Shown: positions 16,182-25,600 of the stretch, in pieces
Numbering within the stretch: the stretch's first letter is position 1
Layout of the letters: each line of letters opens with the position of its first letter
NCBI GenBank assembly: GCA_902774025.1
Contig: CACYGY010000011.1
Span: 1 to 50,361, forward strand
DNA: 50,361 bases
Source: an uncultured Eubacteriales bacterium
GTDB lineage: Bacteria > Bacillota > Clostridia > Christensenellales > Aristaeellaceae
Direction: 5' to 3'
The notes under the pieces: generated by a model
Seen by the model: only the letters and a program-made list of their open reading frames with translations
What the model was told of the DNA's origin: nothing
The model's database searches: none
Made by a program: the position numbers and the translations under genes

Positions 16182-17105
16182 ATGACAACAAGGGCGGTCC
16201 GCAATGCCCACATGATCTCTCCGGCCCAAAGGGCCGCCAGGCGGAGGGAGACCATTGCTGCCTATATTTTCATGGCCCCGAGCCTGCTGTTTTTCCTGGG
16301 CTTTGTCATTTTCCCCATGGGAATGTGTCTGGTGACCAGTTTCTTCAACTACACCATGACGGATTTCTCCTTCACGGGGCTGGCTAATTATGTTGAAATG
16401 TTCCAGGACGCGATCTTCGGGAAGGCGCTGGTGAACACCATTGTCATCGTGGTTGTCAGCGTCCCGGTGACCTGCATGTTCTCCCTGTGGGTCGCGTCGC
16501 TGATTTTCAAGATGAGGGAACGCTACACCTCCTTCTTCCGCTGCGTATTCTATCTGCCGGTGGTCACCGGCTCGGTGGCGGTCACGGTGGTGTGGAAATG
16601 GATCTTCAATAATTACTACGGCGTGCTGAACTACGTGGCGAAAAGCATGGGTCTGATCTCCCGGAACATCAACTGGCTGGGAAATCCGGACTATGCACTG
16701 GCCTGCATCATCACGATCCTGCTTACCACCTCCGTGGGACAGCCCATCGTGCTGTATGTCTCCGCGCTGAGCAATGTGGATCACTCCCTGGTGGAGGCGG
16801 CTTCCGTGGACGGCGCAACCAACATGCAGACCTTCTGGCGGATCAAATGGCCCCAGATCATGCCCACGACCCTGTACATTCTGGTCATTACCACCATCAA
16901 CAGCTTCCAGTGCTTCGCCCTGATCCAGCTGCTGACCTCCGGCGGGCCGAATAATTCCACCCAGACCATTATGTACTACATTTACTACAATGCCTTCAAG
17001 CTGAGCCGCTACGGCTACGGCAGCGCCATGGGGGTTATCCTGGCGGTGATCATCGCCGTCTTCAGCGCTGTCCAGTTCAGGCTCGCCAAGACGGATAACG
17101 GATGA
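16182..17105 (+). CDS. CUT1 ABC sugar permease, first subunit
   Basis: 307 residues with six predicted membrane segments (first at ~26-48: AAYIFMAPSLLFFLGFVIFP). The cytoplasmic EAA loop that docks the ATPase is EAASVDGATNMQTFWRIKWP, near residues 205-224. It has AAGGAGG at about 16165-16171. It forms the channel with the next gene's product and receives ligand from the upstream binding protein. No ATPase gene is present in the operon; CUT1 systems of Bacillota commonly share one encoded elsewhere (MsmK type). Confidence 0.92.
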   Translation: MTTRAVRNAHMISPAQRAARRRETIAAYIFMAPSLLFFLGFVIFPMGMCLVTSFFNYTMTDFSFTGLANYVEMFQDAIFGKALVNTIVIVVVSVPVTCMFSLWVASLIFKMRERYTSFFRCVFYLPVVTGSVAVTVVWKWIFNNYYGVLNYVAKSMGLISRNINWLGNPDYALACIITILLTTSVGQPIVLYVSALSNVDHSLVEAASVDGATNMQTFWRIKWPQIMPTTLYILVITTINSFQCFALIQLLTSGGPNNSTQTIMYYIYYNAFKLSRYGYGSAMGVILAVIIAVFSAVQFRLAKTDNG

Positions 17106-17119
17106 AAGGAGAGAAGGTC

Positions 17120-18010
17120 ATGCAGGCAAGTGCAAAGAGCGCGCGCCGGGTGCGGGATATCCCGGACAACACCGATCACAGCGTACACCGTCTTACTGTC
17201 TATTCCGTGATCAGCGTGACAGTCCTGATCATCCTGGCGCTGCTGTTCATCTTCCCTCTGTACTGGATCGTTACCGGATCCTTCAAGACGCAGCAGGCAG
17301 TCAATTCCGCCGTGCCCATCTGGTTCCCCACCGGGGACGTGCTGACCATGCGGAACTATAATGAGCTGTTCAGCAGACCTGCTTTCCTGTGGCTGATCAA
17401 CACGGTGCTGATCTGTGGGGCGGCGATGGTGCTGACCTGCGTTGCCGCATCCATGGGCGGGTATGCCCTGGCCAAGAAAAGGTTTGCCGGAAGAGGCTTT
17501 CTGTTTACCCTGTTTGTCTGCGCCATGGCGCTTCCCAAGCAGGTCATCCTGATTCCCCTGCTCAAGGAACTGGCTTTTCTGAGGCTGCACAACACGCTGT
17601 GGGCGGTGATCCTTCCCACGGTGGGCTGGCCCTTCGGGGTATTCCTGATGAAGCAGTTCAGCGAGGGGATTCCGGGAGAACTGCTGGAAGCTGCCCGGAT
17701 CGACGGCGCCGGAGAGGCACGGACCTTCGTTGAGATCGTGATCCCGCTGATCAAGCCCGGCATCGGCGCCCTGGCCATCTTTACGTTTATCACCGCCTGG
17801 AACGATTATTTCCTGCAGCTGATCATGCTCAATGACACGAAGGTGCTGACCATTTCCCTGGGCATCGCCAAGCTGCAGACGGAACTGTCCACGGATTTCG
17901 GCCTGATCATGGCTGGTGCGGCGGTGGGGTCAATCCCGATCATCATCATCTTCCTGATCTTCCAGAAGTTCTTCACCCGGGGAATTACGATGGGAGCGGT
18001 TAAGGGCTGA
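17120..18010 (+). CDS. CUT1 ABC sugar permease, second subunit
   Basis: 296 residues from the ATG at 17120, chosen because AAGGAG (17107-17111) lies at good distance. The in-frame ATG at 17102 overlaps the previous stop and has no site of its own. There are six membrane segments. The EAA loop is EAARIDGAGEARTFVEIVIP (residues ~190-210). The N-terminal periplasmic loop and SFKT motif after the first segment are typical of the MalG/AraQ-like subunit. It pairs with the preceding permease for sialic acid uptake (inferred). Confidence 0.92.
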   Translation: MQASAKSARRVRDIPDNTDHSVHRLTVYSVISVTVLIILALLFIFPLYWIVTGSFKTQQAVNSAVPIWFPTGDVLTMRNYNELFSRPAFLWLINTVLICGAAMVLTCVAASMGGYALAKKRFAGRGFLFTLFVCAMALPKQVILIPLLKELAFLRLHNTLWAVILPTVGWPFGVFLMKQFSEGIPGELLEAARIDGAGEARTFVEIVIPLIKPGIGALAIFTFITAWNDYFLQLIMLNDTKVLTISLGIAKLQTELSTDFGLIMAGAAVGSIPIIIIFLIFQKFFTRGITMGAVKG

Positions 18011-18031
18011 CTGCCCGGAAAGGACGGAACC

Positions 18032-18946
18032 ATGCAGAAGAGTAAATATCAGGGTGTCATCCCGGCTTTCTATGCCTGCTATGACGATCAGGGCAGCATC
18101 AGTGCCGTGAGGGCGAAGAAGCTGGCGCGTCATCTGGTGAACAAGGGAGTCCGGGGGCTGTACGTCGGCGGGTCCTCGGGGGAATGCATCTATCAGGAAA
18201 AGGAAGAACGCATGGAGCTTCTGGAAGCCGTGGTGAGTGAAGTCAGGGGCGAATGCACCCTCATTGCCCATGTGGGATGCAACAACACAAATGAATCCTG
18301 CCAGCTGGCTGCCCACGCGGAAAGTCTCGGGGTGGATGCCATTGCCAGCATTCCGCCCATCTATTTCCACCTGCCGGAATACGCCATTGCGAAGTACTGG
18401 AATGACATTTCCGCCGCGGCACCCAACACGGACTTTATCATCTACAATATTCCGCAGCTGGCGGGGGTGACCCTGACCGCCGGGCTGCTGCGGGAGATGA
18501 AAAAGAATCCGCGGGTCATCGGCGTGAAGAATTCCTCCATGCCCACCTACGACATTGAGATCTTCCTCAGGGAGGGCGGAGAAAACTTTGTGGTCTTCAA
18601 CGGGCCGGATGAGCAGTTTGTCGCCGGACGCTCCATCGGGGCAGAGGGGGGCATCGGCGGCACCTACGGTGCCATGCCGGAACTGTTCCTGACCATGGAC
18701 CGGCTGATCCGCAGCGGGGAAACCGGCAGGGCGGTTCCCATTCAGCATGAGGTCAATGCCATCATCGAGCAGATGTGTTCCTGCAGGGGAAACCTGTATG
18801 CCGTCATGAAGGAAGTGCTCCGGATCAACGAAGGCCTGGAGGTGGGCTCTGTCCGCGCTCCGATGCCGGAGCTGGTCCCGGAGGATTATCCCAGGGTGGA
18901 GGCAGCCGCGAAGCGGATCAGGGAAGCGATCAGCCGTTTTTGCTGA
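18032..18946 (+). CDS. nanA: N-acetylneuraminate lyase NanA
   Basis: 304-residue DapA/NanA-type class I aldolase (TIM barrel). GGSSGE (residues ~47-52) is the carboxylate-binding GGSTGE region. Tyr138 in IIYNIPQLAGV matches the catalytic Tyr of E. coli NanA, whose context is YNIPALSGV. Lys166 in GVKNSS is the Schiff-base Lys. The YNIP-x-L-x-GV context favours the lyase over dihydrodipicolinate synthase, and the nanE/nanK neighbours agree. It cleaves N-acetylneuraminate to ManNAc and pyruvate. It starts 21 bases after the permease stop, downstream of AAAGGACGG. Confidence 0.92.
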   Translation: MQKSKYQGVIPAFYACYDDQGSISAVRAKKLARHLVNKGVRGLYVGGSSGECIYQEKEERMELLEAVVSEVRGECTLIAHVGCNNTNESCQLAAHAESLGVDAIASIPPIYFHLPEYAIAKYWNDISAAAPNTDFIIYNIPQLAGVTLTAGLLREMKKNPRVIGVKNSSMPTYDIEIFLREGGENFVVFNGPDEQFVAGRSIGAEGGIGGTYGAMPELFLTMDRLIRSGETGRAVPIQHEVNAIIEQMCSCRGNLYAVMKEVLRINEGLEVGSVRAPMPELVPEDYPRVEAAAKRIREAISRFC

Positions 18947-18974
18947 GCAGAAAGGAAAAGGGTCGGAGACAGAG

Positions 18975-19631
18975 ATGAAAAAACACATTGTATGCTTCGG
19001 AGATTCCAATACCCACGGGTACTGCGCGGACCCGCATGACTGTGCGGGGGGGGGCAGCCGGTACAACGAGGATGAGCGCTGGACCTGCCTGCTGCAGAGC
19101 AAACTGGGCGGGGAATACAGGGTTCTGGAGGAGGGCCTTTCCGGACGTACCACCGTTTTCCGGGATCCTCTGCACGACAACATGTCAGGTCTGGATGTCA
19201 TCGACGCCGTTCTCCTGACCCATGAGCCTGTGGACGCGCTCATCATCATGCTGGGAACCAATGACACCAAGGAACGCTTCAGCGTCAACGCGGCCTGTAT
19301 CGGGATCGGGCTGGAGCGCCTTGTGCAGAAGGCGAAGGCCACTCCGGCCTGGCGGGGCGGCATTCCCAGGATTCTGGTGGTCAGCCCGCCCTGGATCGGT
19401 GAAGGGCTGTACCGGGTTCCGGAAGGTGAACCCATGGGACGGGGCTGCCCGGAAAAGTCCAGGGAACTGGCAAAGCATTTCCGGGCTGTCGCTGAGCGGA
19501 ACGGCTGTGCATTCCTTGATGCGGAGGGAAAGGCAGAATTCAATCAGCTGGACTGCATGCACCTGACATGCAGGGGACACAGCCAGCTGGCGGTGGAAAT
19601 CGGAAAAGTACTCCCGGAGCTGATGGCCTGA
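18975..19631 (+). CDS. SGNH/GDSL hydrolase, candidate sialate O-acetylesterase
   Basis: 218 residues, no signal peptide, hence cytoplasmic. All four SGNH blocks are visible: FGDSNTHG with nucleophile Ser11, EGLSGRTT (oxyanion Gly, ~55), MLGTNDTK (oxyanion Asn, ~93) and DCMHLTCRGH (catalytic Asp/His, ~195-199). Relatives include arylesterases and acetyl-hydrolases. As the last gene of a sialate uptake and cleavage operon it may remove O-acetyl groups from imported sialic acids so that NanA can act, but it is not of the NanS type and substrate is unproven. Confidence 0.85.
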   Translation: MKKHIVCFGDSNTHGYCADPHDCAGGGSRYNEDERWTCLLQSKLGGEYRVLEEGLSGRTTVFRDPLHDNMSGLDVIDAVLLTHEPVDALIIMLGTNDTKERFSVNAACIGIGLERLVQKAKATPAWRGGIPRILVVSPPWIGEGLYRVPEGEPMGRGCPEKSRELAKHFRAVAERNGCAFLDAEGKAEFNQLDCMHLTCRGHSQLAVEIGKVLPELMA

Positions 19632-19642
19632 CGTTTTTTTAA

Positions 19643-19669
19643 GCGGCGCCGGAAACCGGCGCCGCGTTT
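19643..19669 (+). terminator. Terminator of the sialate transport operon
   Basis: GCGGCGCCGG-AAA-CCGGCGCCGC, a perfect 10-bp GC stem with a three-base loop, followed by GTTTAT, starting 11 bases after the SGNH hydrolase stop. The U-tract is short but placement and stem strength support termination. Confidence 0.7.
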
Positions 19670-19976
19670 ATGCATGGGAATGAAACATCGGGCATGAAGA
19701 TTCTTTCGGCCGGCAGGATCCGTCCTTCATGTGTGAGCCGCGCGGGGAGGGGCACGGGCGGAACCGGAGGACACAGGGGGCCGCGGTTCTCTTCCCAGAA
19801 GGCGGAGTATGGTGATATAATCATAACGTCATGACAGGCCGCGCACTGATCTGCACGGTCCTGTGGGAGACAGGCACCGGCGTGTTCCCGCCTGTGCGGA
19901 GCAAAGGAAGGAAAGAAACCCGGAAAACACCGTTCCCCCCGGGAACGTGTTGAATACACAAAGGAGGAACCCACCC
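19670..19976 (+). other. Intergenic region upstream of the flavoprotein gene
   Basis: About 300 bases without a gene. It holds an extended -10 promoter element (19813-19821) and the leader of the flavoprotein gene, ending in AAGGAGGA at about 19961-19968. No other structure was recognised. Confidence 0.55.
19813..19821 (+). promoter_or_regulatory. Extended -10 promoter element
   Basis: TGATATAAT combines TGn with a perfect TATAAT, about 155 bases upstream of the flavoprotein start. No good -35 hexamer lies 17 bases upstream, which is common for extended -10 promoters. Confidence 0.55.
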
Positions 19977-21866
19977 ATGAGAAAACGTATCCTTGCCCTG
20001 CTGACCGCGATGGCCATGCTGCTGAGCCTGACAGGCGCAGCCATGGCTACCACGGTGGAGACAGCTGTGACTGCCGGCACGGGCACTGCCCAGGGCTTTG
20101 GCGGTGAAGTGTCCGTCAGCGTGACGCTGGTGGACGGGGAAATCACCATCGTCGGCATGGAAGGCGAAGGTGAAACCCAGGGCATCGGCAGCAAGATTCT
20201 GGACGAATGGCCCCAGGCGTTTGTGGAAGCCAACGGGATCATTGACACCTATACCGGCGCCACCTTCGCGGGCATTACCCGCGGCGCGGTAATCGAAGCG
20301 GCCCGTCAGGCGCTGGAAAACGCCGGCGTGAACCCGGATGATTACATGCGCGAGGCTCAGGCGGAGGAAGGTAAGGACGAAACCTACGACACGGACATCG
20401 TGGTGGTGGGCGCAGGCGGCGCGGGTATGGTGGCCGCCATTACCGCCAACGATGCCGGAAAGAAAGTTGTGGTTGTGGAAAGTCAGCCTGCCGTGGGCGG
20501 CAACTCCGTGAAATCCACCGGCGGCATGAACGCTGCCCGGACCGTGTACCAGGACAAGAATACCTTTGGCGAGGCGGCAGGCGTGGAAAAGACGCTGGCT
20601 GCAGCCGAAGGCTATGCGGACAATGAGGCCATCACGGCCCTGGCCGCCACGGTGAAGGAACAGTGGGAAGCCTATCAGGCCAGTCCCGAAGGGTACTTCG
20701 ATTCCACCGAGCTTTTCGCGCTGGATACACTGATCGGCGGCAAGGGTCTGAACGATCCCGGACTGGTGAACACACTGGTCAGCAACAGTGCCGATGCCAT
20801 TGACTGGCTGAGCAGTGTCGGCATTGACCTGAACAATGTGGCGGCCTTTGGCGGCGCGTCAGTCAAGCGCATCCACCGCCCCGTCAACGCCGAGGGCAAA
20901 GTGGTTTCCGTGGGCGCCTATACGGTTCCCCTGCTGGAGAAGGCCAGCCAGGAGCGTGAAAACATCACGCTGCTCACTGATACCACCGCCGTGAAGATCC
21001 TGACCGATGATACCGGCGCTGCCTGCGGCATCGTGGCAACAGGGAAAACCGGCAATACCGTCACGGTCAACGCCAAGGCTGTCATCCTTGCCACGGGCGG
21101 CTTTGGCGCGAATCTGGACATGGTTGTCAGGTTTGTGCCCAGGCTGGACGGCTTTATGACCACCAATGCCGCCGGTATTCAGGGACAGGGGATCCTGATG
21201 GCGGAAGAGCTGGGTGCCGCCACTGTGGACATGGATCAGATCCAGATCCATCCCACCGTGCAGGCGGACACTGCATCCCTGATCACCGAAGGCCTGCGCG
21301 GGGACGGTGCGATTCTGGTGAATGCCAACGGCGAGCGCTTCGTGGATGAAGTGGGCACCCGTGATGTGGTTTCCGCCGCTGAAATCGCCCAGCCCGGTTC
21401 CTTCTCTTGGCTGGTGGTGGATCAGAAGATGGTGGACGCTTCCTCTGTGATCCAGGGATACATCAACCGCGGCTTCATGTACGGTGCGGACAGCTATGAG
21501 GAACTGGCTGCCGTTCTGGATATCCCCGCGGAGGCTTTCAGGGCTACCATGGAAAAATGGAATGGCTGCGTGACGGAAAAGAGCGATCCTGAGTTTGGCC
21601 GCACCAGCTTTGCTGCTCCCCTGGATACCGCGCCCTTCTATGCGGTAAAGGTTACCGCCGGTATCCACCACACCATGGGCGGTCTGAAGATTGACGAATC
21701 CACCCATGTCCTGAACACCGCGGGAGAAATCATCCCCGGTCTGTACGCAGCGGGTGAGGTCACCGGCGGTGTGCATGGTGCCAACCGTCTGGGCGGCAAC
21801 GCCGTGGCCGATTTCGTGGTCTTTGGCCGTATCGCCGGTCAGCAGGCGGCGGAATTTGTCAGGTAA
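19977..21866 (+). CDS. Exported flavoprotein reductase: FMN_bind domain plus fumarate-reductase-type FAD domain
   Basis: 629 residues from the ATG at 19977 (AAGGAGGA upstream); a longer frame from 19863 has no site. A Sec signal peptide with AMA-type cleavage spans residues 1-24. An FMN_bind domain (~30-120) carries D-x-x-TGAT, whose Thr (about residue 96) matches the site that ApbE flavinylates. The FAD domain (~135-629) has a Rossmann GAGGAG (~143), GAILVNANGERFVDE (~450) with the Arg region used for proton delivery, HHTMGG (~565), and a C-terminal AGEVTGGVHGANRLGGN FAD motif. It lacks a heme domain. Family members reduce fumarate, urocanate, acrylate or cinnamate-like acceptors outside the membrane. 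The specific acceptor cannot be read from the sequence. Confidence 0.88.
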   Translation: MRKRILALLTAMAMLLSLTGAAMATTVETAVTAGTGTAQGFGGEVSVSVTLVDGEITIVGMEGEGETQGIGSKILDEWPQAFVEANGIIDTYTGATFAGITRGAVIEAARQALENAGVNPDDYMREAQAEEGKDETYDTDIVVVGAGGAGMVAAITANDAGKKVVVVESQPAVGGNSVKSTGGMNAARTVYQDKNTFGEAAGVEKTLAAAEGYADNEAITALAATVKEQWEAYQASPEGYFDSTELFALDTLIGGKGLNDPGLVNTLVSNSADAIDWLSSVGIDLNNVAAFGGASVKRIHRPVNAEGKVVSVGAYTVPLLEKASQERENITLLTDTTAVKILTDDTGAACGIVATGKTGNTVTVNAKAVILATGGFGANLDMVVRFVPRLDGFMTTNAAGIQGQGILMAEELGAATVDMDQIQIHPTVQADTASLITEGLRGDGAILVNANGERFVDEVGTRDVVSAAEIAQPGSFSWLVVDQKMVDASSVIQGYINRGFMYGADSYEELAAVLDIPAEAFRATMEKWNGCVTEKSDPEFGRTSFAAPLDTAPFYAVKVTAGIHHTMGGLKIDESTHVLNTAGEIIPGLYAAGEVTGGVHGANRLGGNAVADFVVFGRIAGQQAAEFVR

Positions 21867-21881
21867 ACGAATCAGCATCGG

Positions 21882-21911
21882 GCGGTCCGGTTTTCCGGGC
21901 CGCTTTTTTTG
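21882..21911 (+). terminator. Intrinsic terminator of the flavoprotein gene
   Basis: GCGGTCCGG-TTTT-CCGGGCCGC, a 9-bp stem with one G-U pair, followed by seven T residues, beginning 16 bases after the stop codon. Textbook intrinsic terminator. Confidence 0.92.
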
Positions 21912-22508
21912 TTTGTTCTCAAAGCGTGACAGGCCTTCCCGACAGGATCTTCACCGAAGTGACGGATCCCCGGGCATGAGGCTTCACAGGCTGAGCAGTC
22001 GGAAAACAGACGCTTCAGAAAGGAGCAGGCATAATCCGGACAAACCCGATTCTGCAGGTCCGCACACGCTCAGCACAACGACTCAGCCATATGAGCAGAC
22101 CCGAAAGAGCCGGATCTGCGCCTGATTGTTCAGCTCTGTCAGGCAGCGATACGGCCTGTCTGACAGGATCACCCGGCTGGCAGATCGGGGGTCGTATTCC
22201 TTCAGGCAGGCCCGGTGCATCCGGCCCTGTCTCCCGATGGGCCGGGAATCCGTTTCCGGAGCGGAGACGTCCGGGAGGCAGGAGTCACCGTACAGTGAAT
22301 TCCATTCTCCATGGTTTCAGTCGGAAGTCTTTCCGTAATGTGCCTCTTTCCGGCAGGTTCATGGTGCTGAGCGGTTGTGCTGAGCGTGTCCGGATTGTGC
22401 TTACGCCTTTCCGGGCAGCGGTTGTTCTTACAGCCGCTCAGTCAAAGGATGATTTACCTTTGCCCCGTGGAGGGAAAGGAGGGAAGGGATGCTGAAGGGG
22501 AATCCTCC

Positions 22509-22577
22509 GCGCCCGGACCAACAATGCCCCGGGCGCAGGAATCAAAAACCGGTCCCCGGGTGTTTCCCGGAGACCGG
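22509..22577 (-). terminator. Tandem hairpins ending the NRPS operon
   Basis: Read on the - strand, the first hairpin (22577-22549) is CCGGTC-x-CCGGG paired across a five-base loop, followed by a run of T (complement of AAAAA at 22544-22548). It lies 46 bases after the stop of the second synthetase. A second inverted repeat, GCGCCCGG/CCGGGCGC, occupies 22509-22536. Together they should end the long NRPS transcript. Confidence 0.8.
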
Positions 22578-22623
22578 AGGGCTGTCATCCGGAAAGTCCA
22601 TCCCTGTCCGGAAACCTGTACTG

Positions 22624-25600
22624 TCACAGGCTTTCCCGGATGGCTTTCATCATTTCCGGCACAATGACATCCAGTGAGGGATCGTTCATCATCAGATCAT
22701 GTTCCAGGGGGGTGCGGATGATCTTCAGCTTTTCCCGGCAGCAGTACTGTTCGTAATTTCCCGCCTCGTAGTCCATCATCTTCTTCCAGTAGCGGCTGCT
22801 TGTTTCGGATATGCCCGAGGGGATATGCTCCGGCTTGAAATACATCACATTCCCGTGGAAAAGGGACGGAACGTGGTTCATCATGTCTTCGGATGAATGC
22901 GCGGCATTGCGGACCATATCCTCCAGCATGCCGGATTCCCGCAGGTCCGCGAACAGAGGGCTTGTTTCGAAGTATTCCCTGCCGACCTCCGTGCTCATGC
23001 CCCTGAAGAAGCTGCGGAGGCGATCATCGGTGGTGGCATGGGCGTCCATAAGGAAAAGATACCGGACATCCTCTCCCGCTTCCTCCAGCTGGCAGGCCAT
23101 TTCATGTGCCACCATGCCGCCGTAGCACCAGCCGCCCAGGAGATAGGGGCCTTCCGGCTGGTGACGCTTCAGAATCTCAATGTAATGGGCCGCGATGGCT
23201 TTGATGCCATAGCGGGCTTCCTTCATATGGTAGAGGTTGAAGGGCTCAATGACGGAAAAGGACACCTGACTGCCGATCCGGGCAGCCAGCCGGTAATAGG
23301 CCGCGCTTCCGGTGTTGGCGGTGTGGACAAAGACCAGCTTCGGCCCTGCGTTGCTGGAATAGACGCACATTTCCGGCGGTGCTTTCCGGGTGATTCCGGT
23401 TTCCGGCCTTTCCTCTGTTCTGACGGGTTCTTCCGTCTTCTCCGATGAAAGACTCTCCTCCAGAAGCTCCCGCCATCCGCGGATGGATTCGTCAAGGGGA
23501 TACCGCTCCTCCAGCACCTGCATCAGCCGGGCAAGGTACATGCTTTTCCGGTTACCCTCAAAGGCGATGCCGTGGGTGAGAATGCAGAGCATGGACAGGG
23601 TGCCGGTCTTAAGGTAAATCAGCCGCATCAGGCTGCTTCGCTGCAGGTCCATGGGCATGTACAGAAGTCTTTTTTTCAGCTCCCGCATTTCCTGGCTTCC
23701 GAAGCTGTCCATACGGATGAATTCCAGCGGGATTTTCCGGTCCGTGATCACCTGCTGAATGGTGGCCACATCGTGGAACACAATGGCGGAGCGCAGTGTC
23801 TCGTTTTCGCCGGAAACAATGTCCAGCGCCTCCCGAAGATCCTTTTCCGACAGAGGGCTGTCCACCTGCAGAAACACAGTGCTTTTGAAATTGAACCGGT
23901 CAGGATAGAGGATCTGCCTGAAGAGCATCTCATCCTGTTCCGGGGTGATGGGAAGCACTTTCAGAATATGCTCCCCGCGGGAGGCAAAGTCTTCTCTGAC
24001 CTTTTCGTACTCCTCCGGAGACCAGAGACGGGCATAGTCCACCTCCGCCGCCTCCGCGATCTTCCGCAGCTCGTTCAGCTGCAGGATCTGGGCGCTGCTG
24101 ATCCGGATGCCCTGCTCCCGGAGGATGGCGGCATACTTCATGGCGGTCAGGGAGGTGCCCCCCAGGTCCGTAAACCGGTCGTCAGGGCTGATGGACACGT
24201 TCACGTCCAGGACGTCCTCCAGGGCGTAGACAAAGCGCGCCAGCACCTCGCTGTCCAGAGCCCCGTAAAGGGTGTGCTCCCGGCTGCGCCTGGGCTGGGG
24301 GAGTGCGCTGCGCATCACCTTGCCGTTGGCATTTCTGGGCAGGGCATCCATTCTGACCCAGATATCCGGCACCATGTACTCTGCCAGATACCGGGCGGCC
24401 TCTGCCCGGATGGCTTTCAGATCCAGCTCCCTGTCCGACTCGTAGTAGGCCACGAGATGGTCCGTTCCGTTCACGGTCCTGAGCACCACGGCAAACTGGC
24501 CCACATCACTGCGGCCGATGCGTCCTGCCGCGTTGGCTGCCTGAACCTCCACCTCTCCGGTTTCCACCCGGAAGCCCCGGAGCTTGATCATATTGTCGAT
24601 CCTGCCGAGGATATCATAGTTTCCCTCCGGGGTGCACCGGGCCCTGTCTCCGGTGCGGTACCAGACCCTGTGGTCCAGTTCCACCCATTTTTCCGCGCTG
24701 AGTTCCGCAAGAGCGAAGTACCCGCGGGACATGAAGGGCGAGGAGACCAGCAGTTCTCCCACCTCCCCCTGTGGAAGCGTCCGGAGAGCATCATCCACGA
24801 TCCGGGCTTCTGTCTGACCGAAGGGCTTCCCGATGAGCAGCCGCTCTTCGGTGCCCAGGACCCTTTTGCCCATGACGGCGCCGGTTTCCGTGCATCCGTA
24901 CCCCAGAAGCAGAGCGTTTCCGGGCACACAGGGCCGGAAGGCCCGGAGCTTTTCACCGCCCACCAGCACGCAGACGCCGCGGATGTCATAATCCTCCGCC
25001 AGAGCGGCCCCCAGGCCGGAGGGCAGGAAAAGATGCGTAATGCGGTTTTCCCGGATGAACTGATTCAGGAAGCCCAGATCCCTCCGGGCCGCCTCCGGGG
25101 CGATGAATACGCTTCCCCCTGCGGCGAGGGGGCTGAACATGAATACCTGGGTAGCGACAAAGGTAAAGCCGGTGGTCACGCCGCCCCGGGTGTTTTCATC
25201 CACGGGGGCTCCCTCTGCGGGATCCATCCAGTCCATGAGATGGGCAGGCAGGGCATGGGTATGCAGGACCCCCTTGGGCCGGCCCGTGGTGCCGGAGGTG
25301 TAGAGGAGCATGGCAGGGGAGTCCTCCGTGAGGGATACACGGAGGTCGAAGGATGGGGCCGGGGGCACCTCATCCATGAAGATCACCTTTTCCTGCGGGA
25401 ACTTCAGGGGTTTCCGCTCCCAGAGTTCCCGCAGGGTGAGGACGGCTGCCGCTCCGGAGTTTTCCAGCATGTAGCTCAGGCGCTCCTGGGGATAGGCGTC
25501 ATCAAAGGGGAGAAAAACGCATCCGGCCCGCCATGCGGAGACGGCCCCCAGGACGATCTCTTTCAGGAAAGGCACGTAGACCGCCGCGGCCCGGCCCTCC

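Larger units (their letters stand above)
21867..22623. other. Intergenic region between flavoprotein and NRPS operons
   Basis: About 750 bases between convergent genes. It contains a strong + strand terminator (21882-21911), a - strand terminator region (22509-22577) and no convincing gene. Frames of 60-134 codons here lack ribosome binding sites and look like GC-rich noise. Confidence 0.6.

Noticed and set aside
18032..18946. Dihydrodipicolinate synthase (DapA)
   Set aside because: The YNIP-x-L-x-GV motif and nan gene neighbours favour N-acetylneuraminate lyase.
19643..19669. Sialate operon hairpin as a riboswitch
   Set aside because: It is a simple GC stem just after a stop codon; terminator is the simpler reading.
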